Source of the DNA: an uncultured SAR116 cluster alpha proteobacterium
Lineage (GTDB): Bacteria > Pseudomonadota > Alphaproteobacteria > Puniceispirillales > Puniceispirillaceae
Length of the DNA stretch: 64,000 nt
Direction of reading: 5' to 3'
NCBI GenBank assembly: GCA_902622515.1
Contig: CACNQE010000007.1
Location: 1 to 64,000, forward strand
A program made the position numbers and the translations under genes. Shown here piece after piece: positions 28,579-39,256 of the stretch (its first letter is position 1; every line of letters starts with the position of its first letter). The notes under the pieces were generated by a model. The model worked only from the letters and a program-made list of their open reading frames with translations. It was not told the DNA's origin and made no database searches.

Positions 28579-31422
28579 ATGCCAATTTTCAACCACCTTA
28601 GCCCCGATATTGCTGATTATCCAATTTTATACCCTACTATTAATAACAATAACTGGGTTTCAACTGATGGAGAGATTTGTAACCCCTCTAATAAAGAACT
28701 AGTTGAGTTTTTGGCTAATGAAAACCCTCCTTTAATTTGTCACAGAAAATGGACTGAAAAAAAAATTGGCATAAAACTCAATAAGGCCCTTGATATACTT
28801 GAACTTTTTGCCTTCGTTAAACCAGCTGAATTTTGTATTCCAAACCCTTCCGGGCTTGCCATTGCTACGGGCCTTGCCCGTCCAAAAACAAATATTGATA
28901 AAACTATTTTTTTACGAACTATTACGCAATATTTGTTAGTTAATTTATCTGAGTTTGCAATAGATAATCCTGAAAAAAATTCCTTATATCCGTCAAACAA
29001 TCTCGTAAATATGGCAGAAATGATGGGGAAAGGGGGATGGCTTTGGGCTGCGCTTATTCTACCTCTCTTAGGAAGAAACAAAATATCAACAGGTCCTCCA
29101 AATCCAGCACATGCAGCTATTTGGAATAATTTGAGGGAGACAAAAGATTTACCCCCAAAAGGAGAACCTGGAACAAAGCCGATACCACTCGATATGACAA
29201 AAAGTAGATTATCTGAGATGCTTGGCCCAAACTCAGAAATTAGAAAAACACAAATAGATTATACGATAACAAATTGTAGGGTTTTTGATCAGACTTATAA
29301 CCGACCAAATCCAATACTTTTATTATCTGAAGCCGGAACCGGGACAGGGAAAACTCTTGGTTATCTTGCCCCTGCTAGTCTATGGGCGGAAGTAAATGAT
29401 AGCACTGTGTGGATATCTACCCACACACGGAATCTACAACATCAAATTGCGGATGAACTCGGAAGACTCCCGGAAAAAAATGAGTCTACAACTCACGATT
29501 CAATTAAAAAATCAAAAACTGAAGGGAATAAAAGAGTTGTAATTCGAAAAGGTAGAGAAAATTATCTCTGCCTTCTTAATCTAGATGACGCATTATTACA
29601 GATGCCAGGAAAACCAAAAAATGCAATTGCCCTTGGTCTAATGGCCCGCTGGGCAAGTGCATCTCCAGACGGAGATTTAACAGGAGCAAATTTTCCAGCA
29701 TGGCTCGTAGACCTAATTAATAGTAGATATTCTCTGGGCCTTGCAGATAAGCGAGGAGAGTGTATTCATTCTGCTTGTCGTCATTATAAAAAATGTTTTG
29801 TAGAAAAACCTATTCGAGAGGCACGTCGAGCAGATATTGTTATTGCCAATCACGCACTATCAATAAAACAGTCTGTTTTTTCAAAAAAAGAAAATCATGT
29901 CCTATCAACTAGAATATTTTTTGATGAAGGTCATCACGTGTTTGACGCTGCAGACATTGCCTTCAGCAGCGCTTTGACAGCCATCGAAACATCAGAAATG
30001 CGCAGATGGATAAGAGGTGATGAAGATGGCCTAAAAGGCCGTATGCGCGGTTTACGAAATAGAGTTTCAGATTTGATTAATGGAGATGAGAACGCATTAA
30101 GTATTATGGACCTAATAATTGATGTTACTCGTGATTTACCAGGCATCGGTTGGCAAAACCGTATATCATCCTCAAATGAATTTGGTACAGCAGAGATATT
30201 TTTTTCAGCGCTAAGAATGTGTTTATATAGTCGAGTTACAAATATAGATAGTCTCTATGACATCCAAAGTGAAATTTATCCAGTGTCTCCTGATATCCTA
30301 GAAGCTGCCCAAGATTTTTCAAAAAACTTAAACTCACTTTTGACTTTAATTAAACAGCTAGAAGATATCCTAATATCCACAATGGATAAAAATTCTGAAA
30401 ATTTAGAAAGTCAGACTAAATCTCGTTTTGAAGCAATCATAAAAAGCCTTCAGCAACGCGCCATTATGCCCTTATCTTCTTGGTCATTACAATTGCAAGA
30501 CCTGGTATCTTCAGAGAATGATAAAATAGGCAGAGACGGCTTCATTGACTGGATGCAAATTAGCAGGATAGAGGGCGAGGATAGGGATATCGGACTTTAC
30601 CGACACTGGCTAGACCCAACTATTCCATTTAGTGAAGCTGTATTGCAAAAAGCAAAGGGGGTTGTAATCACATCAGCCACTTTGCGGGATACAAATTTAG
30701 ATGCAAAAATCAATTCACTTAAAGGAGAAGATACTACTAACTGGCAAAGTGCAATGCAAATGACGGGGGCAAATCATCTTGGTCATCCTGCTATATTTAG
30801 CATCCATGAATCACCCTTTGATTACAAGAACCAAACTCGAATACTTATTATAAAAGACATAGCTAAAAAACAACCAGCAGCTAGTGGTTTTGCTATGGCT
30901 TCTTTAATGAAAGAAGCAGGTGGTGGCAGCCTTGGTCTATTTACAGCAATTCAGAGACTTAGAGCAATTTATCCCTTCCTAGCTGGAAAATTAGCTGCTG
31001 CTGATATCCCATTATACGCCCAGCATATAGACCAGATCAATCTGCAAACATTATTACAGTTATTTAGGGCTGATACCGAGAGTTGTTTAATTGGCACAGA
31101 TGCTGTAAGGGACGGTATTGATGTGCCAGGAAAAGCCTTACGAATGATAATTTATGATAGAGTTCCTTGGCCACGGCCAGATATACTTTTTAAAGCACGC
31201 GCTAAATGGATTGGGAAAACAGAATTTACAGATAGAATCACCAGAATGAAATTGCGACAAGCTTTTGGAAGATTAATAAGAAAAGCTAATGATAAGGGTG
31301 TGTTTGTTATGCTTGATAGTGGTCTTCCAACCCGTCTTACATCTGCATTTCCACCAGAAGTAGAAGTTCAGCGTATATCTTTAAAAGATGCTATCCATCA
31401 AGTTCAAAGCTTTCTCAGCTAA
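28579..31422 (+). CDS. DinG-like ATP-dependent DNA helicase
   Basis: A 947-residue superfamily 2 helicase of the XPD/DinG type. Walker A is SEAGTGTGKTLGYLAPASLW (near residue 255), the DEAH-like box is FFDEGHHVFD, and motif VI is MKLRQAFGRLIRK near the C-terminus. Four cysteines between motifs Ia and II (NYLCLLN, GECIHSACRHYKKC) are placed to bind the 4Fe-4S cluster. An N-terminal 240-residue region precedes the helicase core, as in alphaproteobacterial members. It likely unwinds damaged or structured DNA. It stands alone, divergent from lysS and convergent with groEL, with a terminator between. Confidence 0.87.
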   Translation: MPIFNHLSPDIADYPILYPTINNNNWVSTDGEICNPSNKELVEFLANENPPLICHRKWTEKKIGIKLNKALDILELFAFVKPAEFCIPNPSGLAIATGLARPKTNIDKTIFLRTITQYLLVNLSEFAIDNPEKNSLYPSNNLVNMAEMMGKGGWLWAALILPLLGRNKISTGPPNPAHAAIWNNLRETKDLPPKGEPGTKPIPLDMTKSRLSEMLGPNSEIRKTQIDYTITNCRVFDQTYNRPNPILLLSEAGTGTGKTLGYLAPASLWAEVNDSTVWISTHTRNLQHQIADELGRLPEKNESTTHDSIKKSKTEGNKRVVIRKGRENYLCLLNLDDALLQMPGKPKNAIALGLMARWASASPDGDLTGANFPAWLVDLINSRYSLGLADKRGECIHSACRHYKKCFVEKPIREARRADIVIANHALSIKQSVFSKKENHVLSTRIFFDEGHHVFDAADIAFSSALTAIETSEMRRWIRGDEDGLKGRMRGLRNRVSDLINGDENALSIMDLIIDVTRDLPGIGWQNRISSSNEFGTAEIFFSALRMCLYSRVTNIDSLYDIQSEIYPVSPDILEAAQDFSKNLNSLLTLIKQLEDILISTMDKNSENLESQTKSRFEAIIKSLQQRAIMPLSSWSLQLQDLVSSENDKIGRDGFIDWMQISRIEGEDRDIGLYRHWLDPTIPFSEAVLQKAKGVVITSATLRDTNLDAKINSLKGEDTTNWQSAMQMTGANHLGHPAIFSIHESPFDYKNQTRILIIKDIAKKQPAASGFAMASLMKEAGGGSLGLFTAIQRLRAIYPFLAGKLAAADIPLYAQHIDQINLQTLLQLFRADTESCLIGTDAVRDGIDVPGKALRMIIYDRVPWPRPDILFKARAKWIGKTEFTDRITRMKLRQAFGRLIRKANDKGVFVMLDSGLPTRLTSAFPPEVEVQRISLKDAIHQVQSFLS

Positions 31423-31435
31423 AAAAAAAAAAGAA

Positions 31436-31462
31436 AGCCAGATAGGATTTTTCTATCTGGCT
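31436..31462 (-). terminator. Rho-independent terminator of groESL
   Basis: Perfect 10-bp stem AGCCAGATAG/CTATCTGGCT with a 7-nt loop, immediately followed on the minus strand by a T-rich tract (complement of the A-run at 31421-31432). It lies 41 nt past the groEL stop and just after the dinG-like stop. The T-tract orientation assigns it to groEL; it may also stop the convergent helicase transcript less efficiently. This is the clearest terminator in the window. Confidence 0.9.
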
Positions 31463-31502
31463 CTAACTTTACGAAATTTTTGAAGATGTTATAGGATTTT
31501 TC

Positions 31503-33161
<1,659 letters not shown>

Positions 33162-33256
33162 TTAATCTAATTTTTAAATTTTTTTAATAAAATATTAAAC
33201 AAAAATAACCATTTATGAATAATTTCGATTTGTTAAAAATCTATCAACGATTACGT

Positions 33257-33544
33257 TTAAGTTAATATCCCCATAATATCTGATTCTTTCATTATTAGGT
33301 AATCTGTTCCCTCGATTTTGACCTCAGTACCAGACCATTTCCCAAACAGAACAGTATCGCCTGCTTTTACGTCTAATGGATGCACCTTACCTTGTTCATC
33401 TCTTGCTCCCGCTCCAACGGATACAATCTTACCTTGCATTGGTTTTTCTTTTGCTGTGTCTGGTATTATAATGCCACCAGCAGTTTTTTCCTCTGATTCA
33501 AGTCGCTCAACAACAACTCGGTCGTGAAGTGGTCGGAAATTCAT
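33257..33544 (-). CDS. groES: Co-chaperonin GroES
   Basis: A 95-residue lid for Gro[22 protein letters not shown] is the usual N-terminus; the mobile loop [16 protein letters not shown] binds GroEL, and the C-terminus ends [26 protein letters not shown] stretch before the ATG provides the ribosome site. It is the first gene of the groESL operon. A CTTGA/CCCACTT heat-shock-like promoter lies about 85-110 nt upstream. Confidence 0.97.
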   Translation of the reverse strand: MNFRPLHDRVVVERLESEEKTAGGIIIPDTAKEKPMQGKIVSVGAGARDEQGKVHPLDVKAGDTVLFGKWSGTEVKIEGTDYLIMKESDIMGILT

Positions 33545-33625
33545 GCCTTCGTCTCCAAAAAATTAATGTTTAAAGTTTAAAATAATAAAGCGCTTCTAAA
33601 TAAGAGAAGTACTTGTTCTGATGCG

Positions 33626-33655
33626 TAAGTGGGAATTTGATTTTTATATGTCAAG
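33626..33655 (-). promoter_or_regulatory. Putative sigma-32 promoter of groESL
   Basis: On the minus strand CTTGACA (33655-33649) is followed after 15 nt by CCCACTTA (33633-33626). This resembles the RpoH consensus CTTGAA-N13-17-CCCATNT and sits 82 nt before the groES ATG. No CIRCE inverted repeat was seen, so sigma-32 control rather than HrcA repression is suggested. The match is by eye and imperfect at the -10 element. Confidence 0.45.
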
Positions 33656-33807
33656 TATAGTTTCGCATAAAAAAAAAATTTTTATTAACTACGAAACTTT
33701 CGCCAATATATTTCAATATTACCGCTCTTTAAAAAAGGTACTTCAAATAATTAAAAAAAATGTGATAGACGTTATGTAAAAATCAACTTCAAAAGGTTTA
33801 TCATATA

Positions 33808-34815
33808 TTGACAAATTCCATTATCACAAAAGAACAAAAGATAATAGCTTGTTGGCTTTACCTTATGGCAATTTTAGTTGGATTGATGATAGTCATTGGC
33901 GGAATTACACGTTTAACTGGCTCAGGCCTCTCCATGGTAGAATGGCGCCCATTAATTGGCACGCTACCTCCTCTAAATAACGATGAATGGATACGTGTTT
34001 TTGATTTATACAAAAGAAGTCCTGAATATGCTCAGTTAAATTTCGGAATAGGTATGGATGAATTTAAGAGGATTTTTTTCTGGGAATATTTCCATCGTCT
34101 GTGGGGACGACTATTAGGTTTATTTTATATTTTGCCACTCATTTATTTTTTTCTTCAAAAAACAATTCCATCAAATTATAAAATACCTTTAATTGGTTTA
34201 GGTATAGTTGGAGGCCTCCAAGGTATTGTAGGTTGGTGGATGGTCACCTCTGGTCTCTCACAAGAACCAACTGTTTCCCAATACAGGCTTGCTGTTCATC
34301 TATTCATAGCTCTAAGTATTTTTACATGCCTAATATGGTTAGGGCACTCTTTATTTTTGGGAACCTCAAAAATACAATTCCGAATACCGATTTTCATTTT
34401 TGCACTTATATTTTTAACAATAATTGCAGGAGCATTCGTAGCTGGGATGAATGCAGGTTTACTTTATAACCATTTTCCTTTGATGGGAGATGGTTTTATA
34501 CCGGTTGAATATGGAGAAAAGGGTCTTTTAGATCCCTTCGAAAACCCAGCGTCGGCACAATTTCATCACCGTTGGCTTGCCCTCATCACGTTTTGCGGAG
34601 TGGTATTTTTGTGGAGGAGCGCGATTAAAGCAAAAATTGCAATAAAGCAGGCAAATCTTATGTTGATAATTGTTTTTGGTCAATTCATACTCGGAATTCT
34701 AACACTTGTTAATGCTGCACCAATTCATTTGGGAGCCATGCACCAAACGGGTGCAATATTGCTAATAGCTATATCTATATCAGTTATACATAGCTTATAT
34801 CGAGTAAGTGAATAA
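33808..34815 (+). CDS. ctaA: Heme A synthase
   Basis: Membrane enzyme (Cox15/CtaA type 2) that oxidises heme O to heme A for aa3-type cytochrome oxidase. The 335-residue protein has about eight membrane helices; GGITRLTGSGLSMVEWRP, the EYFHRLWGRLLGLFY His region and the C-terminal FHHRWLALI and LGAMHQTGAILL His motifs are present. The start codon is TTG at 33808 with AAAAGG upstream; no ATG lies closer to the family start. It implies aerobic respiration with heme A. The usual partner ctaB and the cox genes are outside the window. Confidence 0.92.
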   Translation: MTNSIITKEQKIIACWLYLMAILVGLMIVIGGITRLTGSGLSMVEWRPLIGTLPPLNNDEWIRVFDLYKRSPEYAQLNFGIGMDEFKRIFFWEYFHRLWGRLLGLFYILPLIYFFLQKTIPSNYKIPLIGLGIVGGLQGIVGWWMVTSGLSQEPTVSQYRLAVHLFIALSIFTCLIWLGHSLFLGTSKIQFRIPIFIFALIFLTIIAGAFVAGMNAGLLYNHFPLMGDGFIPVEYGEKGLLDPFENPASAQFHHRWLALITFCGVVFLWRSAIKAKIAIKQANLMLIIVFGQFILGILTLVNAAPIHLGAMHQTGAILLIAISISVIHSLYRVSE

Positions 34816-34848
34816 TACTTTTTTTATCTAAATTTTTGTAAACTAAAT

Positions 34849-36639
34849 TTATTGTTTTGGGTCTTTCTGCCAGTTTTTTGAGTGAATATGTGCTTTTCTA
34901 ATGTGCAATTCATTTAGCTGTTTATCTTCGACAGGAGATGGTGCAGACATCATTAGGTCCTCCGCTTTACCATTCATTGGAAAAAGAATAACTTCCCTAA
35001 TATTTGGCTCATCTGCAATAAGCATTACGATTCTATCAATGCCTGGCGCTATACCTCCGTGCGGAGGAGCCCCAAACTTAAAGGCGTTAATCATAGCTGG
35101 GAACTTCTCTTCCACAACTTGGGGACCATAACCTGCGATATCAAAAGCGCGATACATCACCTCTGGCAAATGATTTCTAATAGCTCCACTTGATAACTCT
35201 ATCCCATTACAAACCAAATCATATTGCCATGCTTTTATTTCTAGTGGGTCTTCTGTATTTAAAGCCTCCATACCACCCTGAGGCATCGAAAATGGGTTAT
35301 GAGAAAATTCTATTTTACCAGTGATTTCATCTTTTTCAAACATCGGAAAATCAACAATCCAACAAAATTTAAAAATTGATTTATCAATGAGATTTTGTTC
35401 TGTTCCAATACGCACTCTTGCACGCCCGGCAAGCGCCGAAGCGTCTTTCTCTGATGCGCAAGCAAAAAATACTGCATCGCCATCATTTAGATTAAGTTTT
35501 GATTTAATGAGGTTTGACTTATCCTGACCTAACGCTTTAGCAACTGGACCTTTTGCTTCTTCACTTGAATAAATGATATAGCCTAGGCCTGGAGCTCCTT
35601 CTGATTGAGCCCAACTATTCATTCTATCTGCTACGGCCCTACTTCCACATTTTGGACCTGGTATTGCTCTTACGACTGCCCCATTTTCTATATTTTTGGC
35701 AAATATCGTAAAATCAGAGCCACGAAAAATATCTGTCACATCTGAGATCTCAATGGGAATTCTCAAGTCTGGTTTATCATTTCCATATTTCAATACTGAG
35801 TCAGCGTAAGAAATATGAGTAAAAATCGGGTCAATTTTTTTTCCTGAAAATTGTTCAAAAATGCCTTTTATCACTGGTTCAACAGCAGCAAACACATCGC
35901 CCTGTTCCACGAAACTCATCTCAAGATCTAGCTGATAAAACTCCCCTGGACTGCGGTCAGCTCTGCTATCTTCATCTCTAAAACAAGGTGCAATTTGGAA
36001 ATATTTGTCAAATCCAGACATCATTACCAATTGCTTAAATTGTTGAGGTGCCTGCGGCAGAGCATAAAATTTACCTGGATGTAACCTTGCTGGAACTAAA
36101 AAATCCCTAGCGCCCTCAGGAGAAGAAGCTGTAAGTATTGGAGTCTGAAATTCAGTAAATCCTTGGTCAACCATTCTATTTCTAATGGATTGTATTATCT
36201 GACTACGGAGCAAAATGTTTTTATGCGGGCGCGTTCTTCGAAGATCTAAATATCGATACCGAAGTCGTGTTTCCTCCCCCGCATCTTCATCAGAATTAAC
36301 TTGCAGTGGCAATGTGTCAGCCTCTGATTGTATTGTAATATCTTCTATAGAAACTTCAATCTGTCCTGTTTTAAGATTTTTATTGATGGTTTCTTTGCTT
36401 CGCTTTTTAACTACACCAGTTATTGTCACAACACTCTCATTTCTGAGCGACTCAACGAGCGTGAACACCTTGTCAGAAGAATCAACAACACATTGAGTTA
36501 ATCCAAAGTGGTCCCTCAAATCAACAAATAAAAGAGAACCATGGTCGCGTTTACGATGAACCCAACCAGAAATTTTTACTTCACTATTTTCGTCGTTTTC
36601 TGATATTTCGCCACAATTATGAGTACGATAAAGATGCAT
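34849..36639 (-). CDS. aspS: Aspartyl-tRNA synthetase
   Basis: Class IIb synthetase of 596 residues. An N-terminal OB-fold anticodon-binding domain ([20 protein letters not shown]) leads to the bacterial-type catalytic core with [20 protein letters not shown], the motif 2 region [19 protein letters not shown], and motif 3 [17 protein letters not shown]. The GAD insertion domain of bacterial AspRS is present. Discriminating and non-discriminating types cannot be separated by eye. It is convergent with ctaA. Confidence 0.96.
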   Translation of the reverse strand: MHLYRTHNCGEISENDENSEVKISGWVHRKRDHGSLLFVDLRDHFGLTQCVVDSSDKVFTLVESLRNESVVTITGVVKKRSKETINKNLKTGQIEVSIEDITIQSEADTLPLQVNSDEDAGEETRLRYRYLDLRRTRPHKNILLRSQIIQSIRNRMVDQGFTEFQTPILTASSPEGARDFLVPARLHPGKFYALPQAPQQFKQLVMMSGFDKYFQIAPCFRDEDSRADRSPGEFYQLDLEMSFVEQGDVFAAVEPVIKGIFEQFSGKKIDPIFTHISYADSVLKYGNDKPDLRIPIEISDVTDIFRGSDFTIFAKNIENGAVVRAIPGPKCGSRAVADRMNSWAQSEGAPGLGYIIYSSEEAKGPVAKALGQDKSNLIKSKLNLNDGDAVFFACASEKDASALAGRARVRIGTEQNLIDKSIFKFCWIVDFPMFEKDEITGKIEFSHNPFSMPQGGMEALNTEDPLEIKAWQYDLVCNGIELSSGAIRNHLPEVMYRAFDIAGYGPQVVEEKFPAMINAFKFGAPPHGGIAPGIDRIVMLIADEPNIREVILFPMNGKAEDLMMSAPSPVEDKQLNELHIRKAHIHSKNWQKDPKQ

Positions 36640-36982
36640 ATTATAGACTCCAAAATTGATTTTATTACGAGCGCAGTATGCATCAATTTAATGAAACTGC
36701 AACAAAAACGCACATCAATTTTTGCTATTATCTTAAAGGACAATATCCTTTTATATTTCTTAAGCACAAAATCTTATTTCAAATTTGCTTGTAAACTGGA
36801 CAACAAGATTTTTGTAGCAAAATGAATTAATACAATACCGTACCTATAAATTTTTATAACAGTTAAATTGTCTTATGAAATTCACAAAAGTATAAACTAG
36901 AAGACGTGAGGGTATTAAAATTACATTAAAAAGAAGTCCATTAATAAAAGATAATCTACCTAAAAATTTTTCTAATAAATTC
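36640..36982. other. 343-nt A+T-rich gap upstream of aspS
   Basis: The aspS promoter should be here. Two overlapping frames of 60-68 codons on opposite strands have no ribosome site, domain or biased composition, and I do not call them. A 6-bp AAAGGA/TCCTTT hairpin at 36735-36751 is unremarkable. In many alphaproteobacteria rnd (RNase D) lies next to aspS; no trace of it is recognisable. Confidence 0.5.
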
Positions 36983-37216
36983 CTAATTAATTTTTGACTT
37001 TTTTTTTATTGAAAGAGGGCGCCGTCTAGAACGACCACTGTTTGTTTGACCTCTTTCGTGAAGTTTTTTTATTACTCTTTTTTGCTCTTCAAAAGACATA
37101 TAACGCCAACGACTAATTTCTTCTCTTGTTCTAAAGCAACCTTCGCAGAAACCAGTTGTATTGGAGATATAGCAAACACTTATACAAGGGGATAAAAGTT
37201 TTTCCATATATTTCAT
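36983..37216 (-). CDS. DUF1289 family protein
   Basis: Small Cys-rich protein with the complete DUF1289 pattern: SPCISVCYISNTTGFCEGCF, then RTREEISRWRYMSFEEQKRV. The four Cys suggest metal or Fe-S binding; function is unknown. The C-terminus is a basic tail. The open frame reaches a GTG at 37258, overlapping the DJ-1-like gene by 26 nt. I prefer the ATG at 37216 because AGGA precedes it and the family usually begins close to the SPC motif. An ATG at 37207 is also possible. It is downstream of the DJ-1-like gene on the same strand, so co-transcription is likely. Confidence 0.78.
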   Translation of the reverse strand: MKYMEKLLSPCISVCYISNTTGFCEGCFRTREEISRWRYMSFEEQKRVIKKLHERGQTNSGRSRRRPLSIKKKSKIN

Positions 37217-37232
37217 TTGTCCTGTAAAAAGT

Positions 37233-37769
37233 TTATGCTGCAACTCCTCTATTGTCACTTTTTTCTAGTTTCTTAGAACAAACTGTTTCAAAAAATATTT
37301 TAAAAGTTGCAGCGAGTCCTTTACCATTAATATTCCAAAAAACAGAGTCTGAATTCAAGTATTCCTCATTCTCACAAGATAGTTCTGAAAATCGACTGTC
37401 ACCAATAACATTTAATAGTTTTGACCCTTCACTCACAACAAGGATAGGCATGGATTCTCGTAAAAAAGCTCTCATCAATCTAATAGCATGTGGTTCCTCG
37501 CAAAGAAACTCAATATGTTCAGAACCACCAACAATTATTAAACAATCATAATCTATGGCTAATGTTTCTGACAACGCATGGTCCACGGCATAACTAATTC
37601 CATTTCCTGTCTTTGGATCACTATAAACAAGCCCAATATGAGATGAGATGATTTTTGTATGTGCATTTTTTCCCCTAATAGCTTTTTGTAATGTGATAAA
37701 TTCAGCTTCGTTAAAACCATTTTCTGTCATCATTGCGATTTTTTTTTCAACTGAATCAATTTTATTCAT
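37233..37769 (-). CDS. DJ-1/PfpI-like protein without the nucleophilic cysteine
   Basis: A 178-residue protein with the DJ-1/PfpI alpha/beta pattern: IAMMTENGFNEAEFITLQKA with the conserved acidic residue, YDCLIIVGGSEHIEF, then AIRLMRAFLRESMPILVVSE. The nucleophile-elbow Cys (AICHG in PfpI) is replaced by Ser113 in VVSEGS. That rules out the ordinary glyoxalase/deglycase chemistry and resembles the cysteine-less domain at the C-terminus of large catalases. An AAGGAATAAGAG ribosome site supports the ATG at 37769. Downstream on the same strand is the DUF1289 gene. Function unknown. Confidence 0.65.
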   Translation of the reverse strand: MNKIDSVEKKIAMMTENGFNEAEFITLQKAIRGKNAHTKIISSHIGLVYSDPKTGNGISYAVDHALSETLAIDYDCLIIVGGSEHIEFLCEEPHAIRLMRAFLRESMPILVVSEGSKLLNVIGDSRFSELSCENEEYLNSDSVFWNINGKGLAATFKIFFETVCSKKLEKSDNRGVAA

Positions 37770-38147
37770 TTCTCTTATTCCTTTTTCCTACTGATATTAA
37801 TTTGTATAATTTAATTCCAAGAGACTATGGTTGGCAGGGCTTTAATTAATGCGATACTTTAGTTTTTTTTACCAATTTATTTATGCATATATCTGAGAAA
37901 TATAAATTTTACAGTACTTTATATTTTCTTAACAAAATTATAGTGCTGATTTTTTAAAGAAAAAAAATTGGATAAATTTAAATGTTCTATATGCTATTCT
38001 GAAGGTTTTTTCAAGCCTAACTATTTAGGAACAGAATAAAAATAGCTGCATAAAACAAAAAATTAAACAAATTTATTACTTGTTTTAGAGGTCAAACTAA
38101 GGTTACATGCTTCTAAAACAATTTATAACAAAATTAATGAGAGAATT
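37770..38147. other. 378-nt intergenic region between divergent genes
   Basis: Very A+T-rich spacer between the DJ-1-like gene (minus) and the small lipoprotein gene (plus), so it must carry both promoters. TTGGAT at 37969 followed by TATGCTAT near 37990 is a possible sigma-70 promoter for the lipoprotein gene. A perfect 10-bp inverted repeat lies at 38080-38121. No tRNA or recognised ncRNA is visible. Confidence 0.45.
38080..38121. repeat. 10-bp inverted repeat in the leader of the small lipoprotein gene
   Basis: TTGTTTTAGA (38080-38089) and TCTAAAACAA (38112-38121) are exact reverse complements separated by 22 nt, ending 26 nt before the lipoprotein ATG. It may form a leader hairpin or be a dyad operator. 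There is no T-tract, so it is not a terminator. Ten exact pairs are less likely by chance than the other A+T-rich dyads here. Confidence 0.5.
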
Positions 38148-38261
38148 ATGCCTAAAAAAATTTTGACTGCATTTTTATTTTCCACAATTTTAGCGTTTTC
38201 AGCTTGTAGCTCATACCCAGCTTGGGTTCCAGAATGGGCGCAAATAAAAACTAGTGAATAA
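38148..38261 (+). CDS. Tiny lipoprotein (37 residues)
   Basis: ATG at 38148 follows GAGAGA. The product has a Lys-rich N-terminus, a hydrophobic stretch and a lipobox-like FSAC with Cys20. A mature tail of only 18 residues follows (SSYPAWVPEWAQIKTSE after the Cys). The Trp/Pro-rich tail is distinctive, and I cannot assign a family. It stands alone between divergent promoters and folE (260 nt downstream). An entericidin-like role or a marker of membrane stress would be guesses. The strong signal-peptide pattern and ribosome site support a real gene. Confidence 0.6.
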   Translation: MPKKILTAFLFSTILAFSACSSYPAWVPEWAQIKTSE

Positions 38262-38460
38262 ATTTCGTTACTAAAGTATTTTCTTTGAATTAGTAAATAT
38301 TTAAAAGTTTTAAGTATTTGAAATGCTTTTGAGAAAAATCGAAGTTGAATGATTAAGTACATAACCAGTTGCAACTAGATTTACAAAATGATAACAATTA
38401 ATTGGTTTTTTTATACTTATTTTTTCTAGTGAGATAAAATCAGAATTATTTAGTGAATAG

Positions 38461-38491
38461 ATGATCGTTCGCGTAATTTATTGCGTATCAT
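38461..38491. repeat. Imperfect dyad and direct repeat upstream of folE
   Basis: ATGAT (38461-38465) pairs with ATCAT (38487-38491), and the inner CGC (38470-38472) with GCG (38483-38485). GCGTA also occurs twice 12 nt apart (38471 and 38483). The element ends 30 nt before the folE ATG and could be an operator. It is short and imperfect, so confidence is low. Confidence 0.25.
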
Positions 38492-38521
38492 TTTCATATT
38501 TAATACTAACGGGACCCTAAA

Positions 38522-39142
38522 ATGACACCATATGATACCACCGAAAAAGCTGGAAATAACGTAGGCCTCAATAAACCCTCTCGTGACGAAGCTGAAAAGG
38601 CGGTAGAAGTTTTGCTTCGTTGGGCTGGTGATAATCCTTTGCGTGAAGGACTATTAGATACCCCTGCTAGAGTAGTAAGAGCATATGAAGAATTTTTTTC
38701 GGGTTATTTAGAAGACCCAGAAAAGATGCTAGAGCGAACCTTTGAAGAAGTTGAAGGATATGATGACATCGTAATGCTTAGAGATGTTGCAGTGCAAAGC
38801 CACTGTGAACATCATTTAGTTCCCATATTAGGGAAAGCACATATTGCTTACTTACCAGATAAGAGAGTGGTCGGTATTTCAAAATTAGCAAGAGTGCTAG
38901 ATTCATATTCCAAAAGATTACAAACTCAAGAAACCATGACTTCACAAATATCGAATGCGATTCAAAGTGCACTTAAACCAAAAGGTGTGGCCATTTTAAT
39001 TGACGCACAACATCAATGTATGACTACAAGAGGTGTCAAAAAGCCTAACGTATCGATGATAACAACTCAGTTCACTGGTGAATTTAAAAAAGATCCATTG
39101 CTCAAGGATAGATTCTATAAACACATTCAGCTAGGATACTAG
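38522..39142 (+). CDS. folE: GTP cyclohydrolase I (FolE, type IA)
   Basis: Converts GTP to 7,8-dihydroneopterin triphosphate, first step of folate synthesis. The 206-residue protein has the zinc ligands in VQSHCEHHLVPI and QHQCMTTRGVKKP, with VVGISKLARVLDSYSKRLQ between. GENERAL length and order match type IA. It stands alone with its own upstream region (260 nt) containing a small dyad. It connects with folB, the FolM-like SDR and folD elsewhere in the window. Confidence 0.96.
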   Translation: MTPYDTTEKAGNNVGLNKPSRDEAEKAVEVLLRWAGDNPLREGLLDTPARVVRAYEEFFSGYLEDPEKMLERTFEEVEGYDDIVMLRDVAVQSHCEHHLVPILGKAHIAYLPDKRVVGISKLARVLDSYSKRLQTQETMTSQISNAIQSALKPKGVAILIDAQHQCMTTRGVKKPNVSMITTQFTGEFKKDPLLKDRFYKHIQLGY

Positions 39143-39256
39143 TTTTTCAAGTTAATTCGTATTATTAAAATAATAGAATAACATTATTTATGAATAGTCC
39201 TGTACTATCTCGATATATTCTGCGAATAGCTAGATTGAGAAAGGCTTATTGCTGAT

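Noticed and set aside
34829-34851. TAAATTT/AAATTTA hairpin between convergent ctaA and aspS
   Set aside because: Seven A-T pairs only and no proper T-tract; unlikely to terminate transcription.
36619-36825. 68-codon plus-strand frame upstream of aspS
   Set aside because: No ribosome site, no domain, ordinary A+T-rich composition; overlaps the aspS start and promoter region.
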